Shown here one piece after another: positions 8,162 to 17,623 of a DNA stretch of 64,000 nucleotides. The notes under the pieces are model-generated. The model worked only from the letters and a program-made list of their open reading frames with translations, did no database searches and was not told the DNA's origin. The translations under genes and the position numbers were made by a program. Numbering within the stretch: the stretch's first letter is position 1; each line of letters starts with the position of its first letter. Source of the stretch: an uncultured Ruthenibacterium sp. (GTDB lineage: Bacteria; Bacillota; Clostridia; Oscillospirales; Ruminococcaceae); NCBI GenBank assembly GCA_944386565.1, contig CALXBO010000004.1, forward strand, positions 1-64,000, given 5' to 3'.

Positions 8162-8728
8162 ATGTTGTCAAAATCTGTCTCCGGCTTTTTCTCGCGCATG
8201 CGCGCCGCGGCGCGCGAGGTGCATGACGTGCGCAGCCTTGCAGGCACGTCGATGTTCGCGGCGATCACCGTCATCCTCGACCGTATCGCGACGTTCCAGG
8301 TCAGCCAGATCCTTGAGATCGGCTTCTCGTTCGTCGCGGTCGCCGCGTCGGCCTATCTCTACGGCCCGTGGCTCGCGGGGCTCTCGGGCGTTGTCGTGGA
8401 TGTGCTCGCGTATTTCCTGCGCCCGAACGGCGGCTTTTTCATCGGATTCACGCTCAACCAGTTCCTGCTGGGCTTCATCTACGGCTGCTGGCTGTACAAA
8501 AAGCCCGTCACGCTCTGGCGCTGCGCCGCCGCATGCCTGTCGGTGGTGCTGGTGCTCAATCTGTTCCTCACTCCGCTCTGGCTCAATCTGATGTACGGCA
8601 ACGCCTTTGTGATCACAACTTTGAGACTCGTCAAAAATATCGTCAAATTCCCCATTGACACAGTGCTTTTGTACGTGGTTCTCAAATTTGCCGAAAAACG
8701 CCTCGCGCCGCATCTGCGCCGCGTGTGA
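8162..8728 (+). CDS. folT: ECF transporter S component, folate type (FolT)
   Basis: 188 residues, about six hydrophobic segments, matching the folate-family ECF S component. It binds folate in the membrane and works with a shared EcfA-A'-T energising module not encoded here. The region around YLYGPWLAGLSGVVVDVLAYFLRPNGGFFIGFTLN is typical for these S components (quoted by its ends: YLYGPW and GFFIGFTLN). The ATG at 8162 is fixed by the perfect ribosome binding site in the upstream hairpin. Control by the THF riboswitch supports a folate substrate. Confidence 0.9.
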   Translation: MLSKSVSGFFSRMRAAAREVHDVRSLAGTSMFAAITVILDRIATFQVSQILEIGFSFVAVAASAYLYGPWLAGLSGVVVDVLAYFLRPNGGFFIGFTLNQFLLGFIYGCWLYKKPVTLWRCAAACLSVVLVLNLFLTPLWLNLMYGNAFVITTLRLVKNIVKFPIDTVLLYVVLKFAEKRLAPHLRRV

Positions 8729-8776
8729 CACACCGCCCCTTTCCCGCATACCATGTGGCAGAAAGGGGTTGTTTTT

Positions 8777-9586
8777 ATGTCCGATTTCATCAATAATCTT
8801 CTTGCGCTGAAGGTGGACCCGGTGTACCCCGGCACGCCGCTCACCATCGGCAGCTCGACGACGCAGGTCGCGCGCATCCAGAGTTATCTCAACGCGCTGC
8901 GCACGGCGAAGTACGCCACGCTTCCGAAGCTCACGGTCGACGGCAAGTTCGGTTCCGGCACGGCCGGCGCCGTCAAGGCGTACCAGCGCATTGTCGGCCT
9001 CTCGGCGGACGGCGTCGTCGGCAACGCCACGTGGAACGCCATCGTCTATGACCGCAGCTTGCTGCCCGGCGGCGCCTCGGGCGACACCTGGGTGGGCATG
9101 ACGATGCAGAGCGGTATGAAGGGACAGGACGTCACGCTCATGCAGGGCTACCTCAACGGCCTTGCCAAGACGTACACGTCCATCAACACGCAGGGTTCCG
9201 ACGGCAAGTTCGGCACGAACATGCAGGATGCCACACGCCGCTTTCAGCATCTGTTCGCCATGTCGGCGGACGGCAAGCTCGGCGAACTGTCGTGGAACAA
9301 GATCGTCGACGTGAAGAACAGCATCAAGGCGCGCAGCATTCCGGGTGTGCTGTATCCGTATCCCGGTACGACGCTGCGCCGCGGCTCGTCCGGCGATGCC
9401 GTGCGCTTCATCCAGTCGATGCTGAACCTCACCGACAATGCCGGCCTGACCGTGGACGGCAACTTCGGCGCGCGCACCAAGAGCGCCGTCACCGCGTTCC
9501 AGCGCCGCTCCGGCCTCAAGGCGGACGGCGTCGTGGGTTCTTCCACATGGAGTGCGCTCATGACGGCCTACAACAAGGCCCTGTAA
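8777..9586 (+). CDS. Protein with three peptidoglycan-binding (PGB_1) domains
   Basis: 269 residues made almost entirely of three PG_binding_1 repeats (about 20-95, 105-180, 195-266). Each contains the DGxFG...A(V/T)xxFQ...DGxxG...TW pattern. No signal peptide, lipobox, transmembrane segment or catalytic domain is visible. This fold usually targets hydrolases to cell wall or spore cortex; alone it may be a spore-associated or otherwise non-classically exported wall binder. ATG 8777 is chosen; a GAAAGGGG ribosome binding site precedes it. It lies 48 bases after folT and could be on the same transcript. Confidence 0.85.
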   Translation: MSDFINNLLALKVDPVYPGTPLTIGSSTTQVARIQSYLNALRTAKYATLPKLTVDGKFGSGTAGAVKAYQRIVGLSADGVVGNATWNAIVYDRSLLPGGASGDTWVGMTMQSGMKGQDVTLMQGYLNGLAKTYTSINTQGSDGKFGTNMQDATRRFQHLFAMSADGKLGELSWNKIVDVKNSIKARSIPGVLYPYPGTTLRRGSSGDAVRFIQSMLNLTDNAGLTVDGNFGARTKSAVTAFQRRSGLKADGVVGSSTWSALMTAYNKAL

Positions 9587-9602
9587 GTTCCGGCACGGCA
9601 CA

Positions 9603-9641
9603 AAAACGGCCCCCGCTCTTTGAAAGCGGGGGCCGTTTTTT
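9603..9641. terminator. Bidirectional terminator between PGB protein and cysE
   Basis: Stem AAAACGGCCCCCGCT/AGCGGGGGCCGTTTT with T-runs on both strands. It serves the plus-strand PGB gene and the convergent cysE, whose stop codon overlaps its edge. Confidence 0.9.
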
Positions 9642-10314
9642 ACGGTTTTTCGACGGGATCGTCGGGCAGGGGAGCACCCTCCGGCGTCTCGCCCGGATAT
9701 TCGAGCTTCGCCACGCGCAGCGACAGATCGCGCAGCGCGTCGTGCACCACGTCCGGGTAATCGCGCTGGTTGAGCACTTCGCTCTCGTGCAGCACCTTGC
9801 TGCCGTTGATGCGCACGACGCGCGCCGGGATGCCGATGGCCGTGGCGTTCGCCGGGATGCATTTCAGCACGACGCTGTTCGCGCCCACGCGGCTGTTCTC
9901 GCCGATCGTGATGGGGCCGAGCACCTTGCAGCCCGTGCCGAGCAGCACGTTGTCGCCCACCGTCGGGTGGCGCTTGCCCTCGTCCTTGCCCGTGCCGCCG
10001 AGCGTCACGCCGTGGTAGATCGTCACGTTGTCGCCCACCTCGGCCGTCTCGCCGATGACGACGCCCGCGCCGTGGTCGATGAACAGTCCGCGCCCGATCT
10101 TCGCGCCGGGATGGATCTCGATGCCGGTGAAGCCGCGGCCCCACTGGCTGATCATGCGCGCGAGAAAAAAGTGTTTTTTCTGATACAGCCGGTGCGAGAT
10201 GCGGTAGAAGATCAGCGCATGAAAGCCCGGATAGAGCAGCATCACCTCCGCGAGGCTGCGCGCGGCGGGGTCTTTTTCCCGCATCGAGCGCGCGTCGTCC
10301 AGCAAACGTCCCAT
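9640..10314 (-). CDS. cysE: Serine O-acetyltransferase
   Basis: 224 residues, the short CysE/EpsC type. It transfers acetyl from acetyl-CoA to L-serine, the first step of cysteine synthesis. The C-terminal left-handed beta-helix is visible as hexapeptide repeats (IHPGAKIG..., [30 protein letters not shown]). The catalytic His lies in [15 protein letters not shown] 10314 has a GGGAGGG site; the longer open frame upstream runs through its promoter. No cysK or sulfur-assimilation gene is adjacent. Confidence 0.93.
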   Translation of the reverse strand: MGRLLDDARSMREKDPAARSLAEVMLLYPGFHALIFYRISHRLYQKKHFFLARMISQWGRGFTGIEIHPGAKIGRGLFIDHGAGVVIGETAEVGDNVTIYHGVTLGGTGKDEGKRHPTVGDNVLLGTGCKVLGPITIGENSRVGANSVVLKCIPANATAIGIPARVVRINGSKVLHESEVLNQRDYPDVVHDALRDLSLRVAKLEYPGETPEGAPLPDDPVEKP

Positions 10315-10345
10315 CGTGTTTCCCTCCCCGAATCTGATAGAAAGC

Positions 10346-10374
10346 AGTATATCACAAAATGCGGCCCGCGGCAA
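10346..10374 (-). promoter_or_regulatory. Promoter of cysE
   Basis: Minus strand: -35 TTGCCG (10369-10374), 17-base spacer, -10 TATACT (10346-10351) with an upstream TGA. Confidence 0.65.
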
Positions 10375-10381
10375 ATGCGGC

Positions 10382-10416
10382 GGGTAAAAAACACCCCGGC
10401 AGCTGCCGGGGTGTTT
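10382..10416 (-). terminator. Terminator of the heat-shock operon
   Basis: Stem ACACCCCGGCAG/CTGCCGGGGTGT, followed on the minus strand by a T6 run. It lies directly after the dnaJ stop. Confidence 0.9.
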
Positions 10417-10418
10417 CG

Positions 10419-11582
10419 TCATTTTTCGAACTTGTCGCGCAGGGACTTGAAGAATCCCTTGCGCTGCTCGTAGTTTTCCTCTTTGAGGGAATCCTCGAAT
10501 TTCTTGAGCGCCTCGCGCTGCGTGCGCGTGAGCTTCTTCGGGATCTCGACCACGACGTGCACGTACTGGTCGCCGCGCCCGCGCCCGTTCACATACTGGA
10601 TGCCCTTGCCGCGCAGGCGGAACGTCGTGCCGCTCTGCGTGCCTTCGGGCACGGTGTACTGCACCTTGCCGTCGATCGTCGGCACGACGATCTCAGACCC
10701 CAGCACCGCCTGGCTGTACGTGATGGGGACGGTGACATGTACGTCATATCCGTCGCGCTCGAACATTGCGTCCGGGCGCACCGTGACAATGACGATCAGG
10801 TCGCCGGAAGGCCCGCCGTTCGTGCCGGCGTCGCCGAGGCCCGCCAGACGCAGGCTCTGGTCGTCGTCGATACCCGCGGGAACTTTCACTTCCACGCGCT
10901 TGGTCGAGGCCGTCTTGCCGCTTCCGTGGCACTTGGAGCACGGCGTCTTGATGATCTTGCCCTTGCCGCCGCACTTACGGCACGGCTGCGTGGACTGCAT
11001 CACGCCGAACGGCGTGCGCTGCTGCACGGTGACATAACCGGTGCCGCGGCAGTCCGGGCAGGTCTCGGCGCTCGTGCCCCTGGCCGCGCCCGTGCCGCCG
11101 CACTCGGGGCACGTGTCCTGACGGCTGACGGAGACAGTCTTGGCGCAGCCGTGCACAGCCTCCATGAAGCTGAGCACGAGGCTGACGCGGATGTCGCCGC
11201 CGCGGCGCGGTGCGTTCGGGTTCGCGCGCTGGCGCGAGCCGCCGAATCCGCCGAAGCCGCCGCCGAACATGGAGCCGAGGATATCGTCGAGGTCGATGCC
11301 GCCGCCGAAGCCGCCGCCGAAACCGCCGGCTCCCGCGCCCGCGCCGTAGTTGGGGTCAACGCCGGCGTGGCCGAACTGGTCGTAGCGCGCTTTCTTGTCC
11401 TTGTCGGACAGAACTTCGTACGCTTCGCCCACCTCCTTGAACTTCTCCTCGGCGGTCTTGTCGCCGGGGTTCAGGTCGGGGTGGTATTTCTTCGCCAGCT
11501 TGCGGTATGCTTTTTTGATCTCGTCGTCGGAGGCCGTCTTGGGCACGCCGAGGACCTCATAGTAATCGCGTTTTTCTGCCAT
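10419..11582 (-). CDS. dnaJ: Chaperone DnaJ (Hsp40)
   Basis: 387 residues with the full type I architecture. The J domain carries HPD (YHPDLNPG, about 33), then a Gly/Phe-rich linker (about 75-115), then four zinc-finger CxxCxGxG motifs ([32 protein letters not shown]), then the substrate-binding C-terminal domains. It stimulates DnaK ATPase and delivers substrates. It is the last gene of the CIRCE-controlled operon. Confidence 0.98.
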   Translation of the reverse strand: MAEKRDYYEVLGVPKTASDDEIKKAYRKLAKKYHPDLNPGDKTAEEKFKEVGEAYEVLSDKDKKARYDQFGHAGVDPNYGAGAGAGGFGGGFGGGIDLDDILGSMFGGGFGGFGGSRQRANPNAPRRGGDIRVSLVLSFMEAVHGCAKTVSVSRQDTCPECGGTGAARGTSAETCPDCRGTGYVTVQQRTPFGVMQSTQPCRKCGGKGKIIKTPCSKCHGSGKTASTKRVEVKVPAGIDDDQSLRLAGLGDAGTNGGPSGDLIVIVTVRPDAMFERDGYDVHVTVPITYSQAVLGSEIVVPTIDGKVQYTVPEGTQSGTTFRLRGKGIQYVNGRGRGDQYVHVVVEIPKKLTRTQREALKKFEDSLKEENYEQRKGFFKSLRDKFEK

Positions 11583-11658
11583 ACTCTCTTGTCACCCTGA
11601 TAAAGCACAAGAGCAGAGGACGGAAAAACCGCCCCCGCTCCGTGCGTGTTTGATTCGA

Positions 11659-13503
11659 TCAGACCTCTTTGTAGTCGGCGTCCACGACGTTGTCGCCGTT
11701 ATTGCCGCCGGACTGCTGGGCGCCGTCCGTCGGCGCGCCCTGAGCGCCCTGCGCCGCCTGCTGCGCCGCGGCCGCTTCCTTGTAGACCTTCTCGCTGATG
11801 GCGTAGAACGCCTTCTGCAGCTCTTCCTGCTTTGCCTTGATGGCCTCGATGTCGGAGCCCTTCAGCGCTTCCTTCAGGTCGGCGATCTTCGCTTCCACGT
11901 CGGATTTCTCGGACGCGGAGACCTTGTCGCCCAGCTCGCCCAGAGCCTTTTCGGTCTGGAAGATCATCTGGTCGGCGCCGTTGCGCAGATCCACTTCCTC
12001 GCGGCGCTTCTTGTCCTCGGCCGCATACTGCTCGGCCTCGCGCACAGCCTTCTCAACGTCGTCCTTGCTCATGTTCGTGGAGGACGTGATGGTGATGTGC
12101 TGCTCCTTGCCGGTTCCGAGATCCTTGGCCGACACGTTCACGATGCCGTTGGCGTCGATGTCGAACGTGACTTCGATCTGGGGCACGCCGCGGGGAGCCG
12201 GAGCGATGCCGTCGAGGTGGAAGGTTCCGAGGGACTTGTTGTCGCGGGCAAACTCGCGCTCGCCCTGCAGGACGTTGACTTCAACGGACGGCTGGTTGTC
12301 GGCCGCCGTGGAGAAGATCTGGCTCTTCTTGGTCGGGATCGTGGTGTTGCGCTCGATGATGCGCGTGCACACGCCGCCCATCGTCTCGATGCCGAGGCTC
12401 AGCGGGGTGACGTCGAGAAGGACGATGCCCTTGACGTCGCCGCCCAGAACGCCGCCCTGGATGGCAGCGCCGATGGCGACGCACTCATCCGGGTTGATGC
12501 CCTTGCTCGGCTCGATGTGCATGAAGTTCTTGACGGCTTCCTGCACGGCCGGGATACGGGTGGAACCGCCGACGAGCAGGACCTTGTGCAGGTCGCCCGG
12601 CTGCAGGCCCGCGTCGCTCAGAGCGCGGCGCACCGGCTGCATCGTGCGCTCCACGAGATCGGAAGTCAGCTCGTTGAACTTGGCGCGGGTGAGCGTCATG
12701 TCGAGGTGCTTCGGGCCGGTGGCGTCGGCCGTGATGAACGGCAGGTTGATGGCCGTGGACGCAACGCCCGACAGCTCGATCTTCGCCTTCTCGGCGGCCT
12801 CTTTCAGGCGCTGGGCAGCCATCTTGTCGCTGCGCAGGTCAACGCCGTTTTCCTTCTTGAACTCGTCGGCCATCCAGTCGATGATGCGCTGGTCAAAGTC
12901 GTCGCCGCCGAGGTGCGTGTCGCCGGCCGTGGACAGAACTTCCGTCACGCCGTCGCCCATCTCGATGATCGACACGTCGAACGTGCCGCCGCCGAGGTCG
13001 TAGACCATGACCTTCTGGTCGTTTTCCTTGTCGACGCCGTACGCCAGGGACGCGGCCGTCGGCTCGTTGATGATGCGCTTGACGTCGAGACCCGCGATGG
13101 CGCCGGCGTCCTTCGTGGCCTGACGCTGCGAGTCGTTGAAGTACGCAGGAACGGTGATGACCGCCTCCGTGACCTTCTCGCCCAGATAGCTCTCGGCGTC
13201 CGCCTTCAGCTTCGCAAGGATCATGGCGCTGATCTCCTGCGGGGTGTATTTCTTGCCGTCGATGTCAACTTTGTAGTCCGTGCCCATGTGGCGCTTGATG
13301 GACGAGATCGTGCGGTCGGGGTTCGTGATGGCCTGGCGCTTTGCCACCTGGCCGACGAGACGCTCGCCCGTCTTCGTGAAGCCCACCACGCTCGGCGTGG
13401 TGCGCGCGCCCTCTGCGTTTGCGATAACGACCGGCTCGCCGCCTTCGATCACGGCTACGCAGCTGTTGGTCGTGCCAAGGTCAATACCAATGATTTTTCC
13501 CAT
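11659..13503 (-). CDS. dnaK: Chaperone DnaK (Hsp70)
   Basis: 614 residues. The N-terminal ATPase begins [13 protein letters not shown] and has [11 protein letters not shown] and the [12 protein letters not shown] loop. The substrate-binding domain follows, then a lid and a tail rich in Gln, Ala and Gly ending VVDADYKEV. Standard Gram-positive length. Third gene of hrcA-grpE-dnaK-dnaJ; 67 bases separate it from grpE and 76 from dnaJ. Confidence 0.99.
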   Translation of the reverse strand: MGKIIGIDLGTTNSCVAVIEGGEPVVIANAEGARTTPSVVGFTKTGERLVGQVAKRQAITNPDRTISSIKRHMGTDYKVDIDGKKYTPQEISAMILAKLKADAESYLGEKVTEAVITVPAYFNDSQRQATKDAGAIAGLDVKRIINEPTAASLAYGVDKENDQKVMVYDLGGGTFDVSIIEMGDGVTEVLSTAGDTHLGGDDFDQRIIDWMADEFKKENGVDLRSDKMAAQRLKEAAEKAKIELSGVASTAINLPFITADATGPKHLDMTLTRAKFNELTSDLVERTMQPVRRALSDAGLQPGDLHKVLLVGGSTRIPAVQEAVKNFMHIEPSKGINPDECVAIGAAIQGGVLGGDVKGIVLLDVTPLSLGIETMGGVCTRIIERNTTIPTKKSQIFSTAADNQPSVEVNVLQGEREFARDNKSLGTFHLDGIAPAPRGVPQIEVTFDIDANGIVNVSAKDLGTGKEQHITITSSTNMSKDDVEKAVREAEQYAAEDKKRREEVDLRNGADQMIFQTEKALGELGDKVSASEKSDVEAKIADLKEALKGSDIEAIKAKQEELQKAFYAISEKVYKEAAAAQQAAQGAQGAPTDGAQQSGGNNGDNVVDADYKEV

Positions 13504-13570
13504 AAGTCATTTCTCCTCTTTGTAATAATGAGTATATTCAATACGAATTGTAGTGGAATTTGCTGTTTAT

Positions 13571-14167
13571 TTATTCGGCGACGATGACGGTGGCGTGACG
13601 CACCACTTTGTCACCGAGCCGGTATCCCTTCTGGAGAACTTCCAGCACCGTGCCGCTCTCCACGCCCTCGGGCGCTTCGCGCTGCATCACGGCGGTGGCG
13701 GTCTCGGGGTCGAACGGCTTTCCGGCCGCTTCGATCTCCTCGACGCCCATGGCGGTGAACGCGGCGTTCGCCTTGTCCATCGTCATCAGGACGCCCTTTT
13801 TATAATTCTCGTCCTCGGTGGCCGCGTTCGCAGCGTAGCTCAGGGTGTCGAGCACCGGCAAAAGCAGGTTCACCGCGTGGGACACGCCGTTTCCGAACGC
13901 CGCGTCGTGTTCGCGGGCCGAGCGCTTGCGGAAGTTGTCGTATTCCGCGGCCGTGCGCAGCAGCGTGTCCTTGGTCTCGGCCAGCTGTTTTTCAAGCTCT
14001 TCCGCGCGGGCCTTGGCTGCGGCGGCCTGTGCGGCGGCGTCGGGAGCCTGCGCGTCCTGCGCGCCCGTCTCCGGCTGATCCGCCGCGGTCTCGGCCGCAG
14101 TGTCTTCGGGCTGCGCGGGAGCGGTGTCCGCCTGCGCGGCCGTTTGATTCTTGTTTTCCTGTTCCAT
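13571..14167 (-). CDS. grpE: Nucleotide exchange factor GrpE
   Basis: 198 residues. An acidic, Ala/Gln-rich disordered N-terminus (to about 75) precedes the long coiled coil and the beta domain with the GrpE signature around VLQKGYRLGDKVVRHATVIVA. It releases ADP from DnaK. It lies 10 bases after hrcA. Confidence 0.97.
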   Translation of the reverse strand: MEQENKNQTAAQADTAPAQPEDTAAETAADQPETGAQDAQAPDAAAQAAAAKARAEELEKQLAETKDTLLRTAAEYDNFRKRSAREHDAAFGNGVSHAVNLLLPVLDTLSYAANAATEDENYKKGVLMTMDKANAAFTAMGVEEIEAAGKPFDPETATAVMQREAPEGVESGTVLEVLQKGYRLGDKVVRHATVIVAE

Positions 14168-14177
14168 ATCGTTCCTC

Positions 14178-15194
14178 CTAAGCGGTTCCCGCCATATGCT
14201 CGCCCAGAACGCGGGCGAAATATTCCAGCGTGGGGATCAGTTCCCGGTACTGCATCCGTGTGGGGCCGATGACGGAGATGGTCCCCGTCAGGCCTCCGCC
14301 GGCGTGGTAGCGTCTGGCCATCACGCACAGACCGGGCATCGTGTGGCCCGGAAGCTCGTCGCCCAGCACCACGGTCACGCGCTCGCTGCGCGGGATGAGG
14401 CGCCGCACGGCCTGCGCGTCGCTGAACAGCTCCAGCATGGAGCAGTACGAGCTCTGTTCGCAGCCCAGACGCACGAGGTTCTGCTGACCCTCGAGATAGA
14501 TGGCCGACCGGCCCGCCTCCTTCAGCAGCGTGTAGCCTGCCGAGAAGATGGGGCGCAGGGCCTGTGCCCGCGCGCCCGCCGCAGCGTCCACGGCTTCGAA
14601 CGTGTCGAATCCGACGTCCGCCGCCGAGCGGAAGGTGAGGTAGCGGTTGAGCGCCGCGGCCGCCAGCTCCACATCGCCGCGCTCCAGCGGCGATTCGATG
14701 CGGGCGGTGCGTGTGCGCACGCCGCCGGCGTTCGTCACGGCCAGCACGGCCGCCGCTCCGCGTCCGACCTGCATCACTTCAAAATGCGCGATGCACATGT
14801 CGTCGCTGCGCGGCGTCGTCACCGCCGCGGCGTACCCGGTGAGGTCCGCCAGCGCCTTGGCCGCCTCCTGCGCCAGATGCTCAGGGTCGTAATCCATCTC
14901 GCGGAACCGGCGGTCGATCTCGGCGAAGACCGAGGCGCTCACCGGCGCGGGTTCGAGAAGATTGTCGAGGTAATAGCGGTAGCCCTTCGCGCTGGGCACG
15001 CGCCCCGCGGAGGTGTGCGGCTGTTCGAGCAGCCCGAGCTTTGTCAGCGCGGCCATCTCGTTGCGCAGCGTCGCACTGGATACGGCGCGGTCGAAGTGCT
15101 CGGCCAGAAGGCCCGAACCCACCGGTTCGCCGTCGAGCGCATACAGCGCCACAATGGCCCGCAGCACCCGCTGCTTCCGATCGTCGATCGCCAT
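14178..15194 (-). CDS. hrcA: Heat-inducible transcription repressor HrcA
   Basis: 338 residues starting MAIDDRKQRVLRAIVALY. It has an N-terminal winged helix (including VSSATLRNEMAALTKLGLLEQPHTSAGRVPS) and the C-terminal domain with LGDELP and ISVIGPTRM. It binds CIRCE with help from GroEL. I use ATG 15194, because the longer frame (to 15233) would begin inside the CIRCE element downstream of the promoter. First gene of the operon and therefore autoregulated. Confidence 0.96.
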   Translation of the reverse strand: MAIDDRKQRVLRAIVALYALDGEPVGSGLLAEHFDRAVSSATLRNEMAALTKLGLLEQPHTSAGRVPSAKGYRYYLDNLLEPAPVSASVFAEIDRRFREMDYDPEHLAQEAAKALADLTGYAAAVTTPRSDDMCIAHFEVMQVGRGAAAVLAVTNAGGVRTRTARIESPLERGDVELAAAALNRYLTFRSAADVGFDTFEAVDAAAGARAQALRPIFSAGYTLLKEAGRSAIYLEGQQNLVRLGCEQSSYCSMLELFSDAQAVRRLIPRSERVTVVLGDELPGHTMPGLCVMARRYHAGGGLTGTISVIGPTRMQYRELIPTLEYFARVLGEHMAGTA

Positions 15195-15219
15195 TCCGCA
15201 TCCCTGCCTTTCAAACTTT

Positions 15220-15246
15220 TTAGCACTCGTCACTCCTGAGTGCTAA
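15220..15246 (-). promoter_or_regulatory. CIRCE operator
   Basis: Perfect consensus: TTAGCACTC, 9-base spacer, GAGTGCTAA. It sits between the -10 box and the hrcA start, so HrcA binding represses the whole chaperone operon. Confidence 0.98.
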
Positions 15247-15250
15247 GATT

Positions 15251-15278
15251 ATTGTACACCACTTTTTTATCTTGTCAA
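15251..15278 (-). promoter_or_regulatory. Promoter of hrcA-grpE-dnaK-dnaJ
   Basis: Minus strand: consensus -35 TTGACA (15273-15278), 16-base spacer, -10 TACAAT (15251-15256), immediately upstream of CIRCE. Confidence 0.88.
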
Positions 15279-15374
15279 GCCCCGCGGCGAAAAATACGGC
15301 AAATTTTCAAACTTTTACAAATTGGCCACAAATTGCCCCCGGAAAAGAATCGCACGGCGTGCGGCAGGGAAGGC

Positions 15375-15402
15375 TTTCTTTTTCCGTATAAAATAGTATA
15401 AT
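15375..15402 (+). promoter_or_regulatory. Promoter of the ade operon
   Basis: Consensus -10 TATAAT (15397-15402) with a weak -35 TTTCTT 16 bases upstream. An AAGGAGG ribosome binding site follows 12 bases later, so the leader is very short and leaves no room for a riboswitch. Confidence 0.55.
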
Positions 15403-15429
15403 AAGAAAAAAGCCAAGGAGGCGTTGGGT

Positions 15430-17145
15430 ATGGCAGACGCGCAAACTCTGGCGCGCCGGGCGGCGGTGGCCGCGGGGCGCGAGCCGGCCGACCTGGTTCT
15501 GAAGAACGCGGGCGTGGTGAACGTTTTCACAAAGGAGATCACCGTGTGCGACGTGGCGGTGGCGGACGGATACGTCGCGGGGCTCGGGGAGTACTCCGGC
15601 CGCACGGAGACGGACTGCACGGGGAAGATCGTGTGCCCGGGATTTATCGACGCGCACATGCACATGGAGTCGGTGATGTCCTCGCCGTTTGAGCTGGCGC
15701 GCGCCATCGTGCCGCGCGGCACGACGACCGTCATCGCCGACCCGCACGAGATCGTCAACGTGTGCGGCGCGAAAGCGGTGGACTATCTGCTGGACGCGAC
15801 GGAGCACCTGCCGCTGAACGTGTACCTGATGTTGCCCTCGAGCGTGCCCGCCACGCCGTTCGAGACGAACGGCGCGGACTTCACGCCCGCGGACATGGCG
15901 CCGTACCTCGGGCACCCGCGCGTTCTGGGCCTCGGCGAAGTGATGAACTACCCGGCGGCCGTCGCGGGCGACGCGGGCGTGCTGGAAAAGGTGGCGCTCG
16001 CGCAGGCGTGCGGCAAACTGGCCGACGGCCACGCACCCGGTATTTCCGGAAAAGACCTGCAGGCATACGCGGCGCTCGGCATCGCGACGGAGCATGAGTG
16101 CACGACGTTCGCGGAGGCGGCGGAAAAGCTGCGCGCCGGGCTCGCGGTGCTGGTGCGCGAGGGCAGCGCGGCGAAGAATCTCTCCACGCTCGTCCGCGGC
16201 TGGCTCGACTCGAAGCTCCCGTCCGACCGGCTGCTCTTCTGCACCGACGACAAGCACATCGACGACGTGAGCGAAAACGGCAACGTGCGTCACAACGTGC
16301 ATCTGGCCATCCAGCTCGGCGTCGACCCTGTCACGGCCGTGTGCATGGCCACGTACAATGCCGCGCGCGTGTACGGTCTGCGCGAGCTCGGGGCCGTCGC
16401 GCCCGGATACCGGGCCGACCTCGTCGTGCTGGACGATCTGAAGAATGTGGACGTGGGCGCGGTGTATAAGGACGGCGTGGAGGTGCGGCGCGCACTGGAT
16501 GGGCTTTCGGCTGCTCCCGTCCCGCCGGAACTGCTCGACTCCGTGCACTGCCGCCGCTTTACGGAGGACGACTTTGCGCTGCGCGTGCGCGGCGAGACGG
16601 ACTGCATCGAGCTGGTTCCGTATCAGATCGCGACGCGCCATCTGCGCGAGCAGGTGCCGCAGAAGGACGGCTTCTTCGCACCGGATTCCGTGTACACGAA
16701 GCTGTGCGTCGTGGAGCGCCACGGCAAAAACGGCAACGTCGCCGTGTGCCCGCTGAAAGGATACGGCATCACGGGCGGCGCCATCGCCACGAGCGTTGCG
16801 CACGACAGCCACAACATCATCGCGGCGGGCGACAACGACCGCGACATCGCGCTGGCGGTGAACCGCCTGCGGGAGATCGGCGGCGGCTACGTGCTGTGCG
16901 CGGGCGGCGAGGTGCGCGGCGAAGTGCCGCTGCGCATCGCGGGGCTGATGAGCACCGAGCCGTGGGAGACGGTGCGCGACGCGACGGCCGCCATCCTGAA
17001 GCAGGCGTCCGGCATGGGCATCCCGTATCACGTCGACCCGTTCATCACGCTGTCGTTCCTGGCGCTGCCGGTCATCCCGGAGCTGCGCCTGACCGACCGG
17101 GGTCTGTTTGACGTGGTGCGCTTTGCGCCCGTGGAACGGGAATGA
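15430..17145 (+). CDS. ade: Adenine deaminase
   Basis: 571 residues, the AdeC amidohydrolase family that converts adenine to hypoxanthine and ammonia in purine salvage. Metal-binding and active-site stretches are present: GFIDAHMHMESVMSSP, ADPHEIVNVCG and DGHAPG; the C-terminal region has GGYVLCAGGE. ATG 15430 lies 8 bases after AAGGAGG; an in-frame TTG at 15424 is too close to that site. It overlaps the next gene by ATGA only if that gene starts at 17142. Confidence 0.95.
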   Translation: MADAQTLARRAAVAAGREPADLVLKNAGVVNVFTKEITVCDVAVADGYVAGLGEYSGRTETDCTGKIVCPGFIDAHMHMESVMSSPFELARAIVPRGTTTVIADPHEIVNVCGAKAVDYLLDATEHLPLNVYLMLPSSVPATPFETNGADFTPADMAPYLGHPRVLGLGEVMNYPAAVAGDAGVLEKVALAQACGKLADGHAPGISGKDLQAYAALGIATEHECTTFAEAAEKLRAGLAVLVREGSAAKNLSTLVRGWLDSKLPSDRLLFCTDDKHIDDVSENGNVRHNVHLAIQLGVDPVTAVCMATYNAARVYGLRELGAVAPGYRADLVVLDDLKNVDVGAVYKDGVEVRRALDGLSAAPVPPELLDSVHCRRFTEDDFALRVRGETDCIELVPYQIATRHLREQVPQKDGFFAPDSVYTKLCVVERHGKNGNVAVCPLKGYGITGGAIATSVAHDSHNIIAAGDNDRDIALAVNRLREIGGGYVLCAGGEVRGEVPLRIAGLMSTEPWETVRDATAAILKQASGMGIPYHVDPFITLSFLALPVIPELRLTDRGLFDVVRFAPVERE

Positions 17146-17165
17146 ACGAGAGGAAACTGGAAACC

Positions 17166-17621
17166 ATGGAAAAAAGCGAACTGGCAAGGGAATACTTCTT
17201 TAAGGGATACAACTGCGCGCAGTCGGTGGCGCTGGCGTTCACCGAGGAGCTCGGCATGAGCAAGGAGACCGTCGCGCGCACGGTGAGCGGCTTCGGCGGA
17301 GGCTTCGGCCGCATGCGCGAGATGTGCGGCGCGGTGAGCGGCATGGTGTTCGTGCTGAGCGTGCTGCGCGGCTACGGCGAGCCTGTGTCGGGCGACCCGA
17401 AGACAGCGTGCTACGCGCTCATTCAGAAAGCAGTGAACCGCTACAAAGAGGCGAACGGCAGCTACATCTGCCGCGTGCTGCTGGGGCTCGACGAGGCAGA
17501 GGGAACGCCGGTGGCCGAGGAGCGAACCGCTCAATATTACGAAAAACGCCCGTGTCCGAACCTGTGCGCGTGCGCGGCGGGCATCACGGCGGAACTGTTG
17601 CACCAGACGCAGGAGGGCTGA
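17166..17621 (+). CDS. C_GCAxxG_C_C family protein
   Basis: 151 residues matching the C_GCAxxG_C_C family: GYNCAQSV near the N-terminus, GFGGGFGRMREMCGAVSG, then a C-terminal Cys cluster RPCPNLCACAAG. The function is unknown; the conserved cysteines suggest a redox or metal/cofactor role. I prefer ATG 17166 (AGGA 11 bases upstream), which gives the usual family N-terminus; ATG 17142 overlapping the ade stop is possible. It lies between ade and ppk2 in one operon. Confidence 0.85.
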   Translation: MEKSELAREYFFKGYNCAQSVALAFTEELGMSKETVARTVSGFGGGFGRMREMCGAVSGMVFVLSVLRGYGEPVSGDPKTACYALIQKAVNRYKEANGSYICRVLLGLDEAEGTPVAEERTAQYYEKRPCPNLCACAAGITAELLHQTQEG

Positions 17622-17623
17622 AC

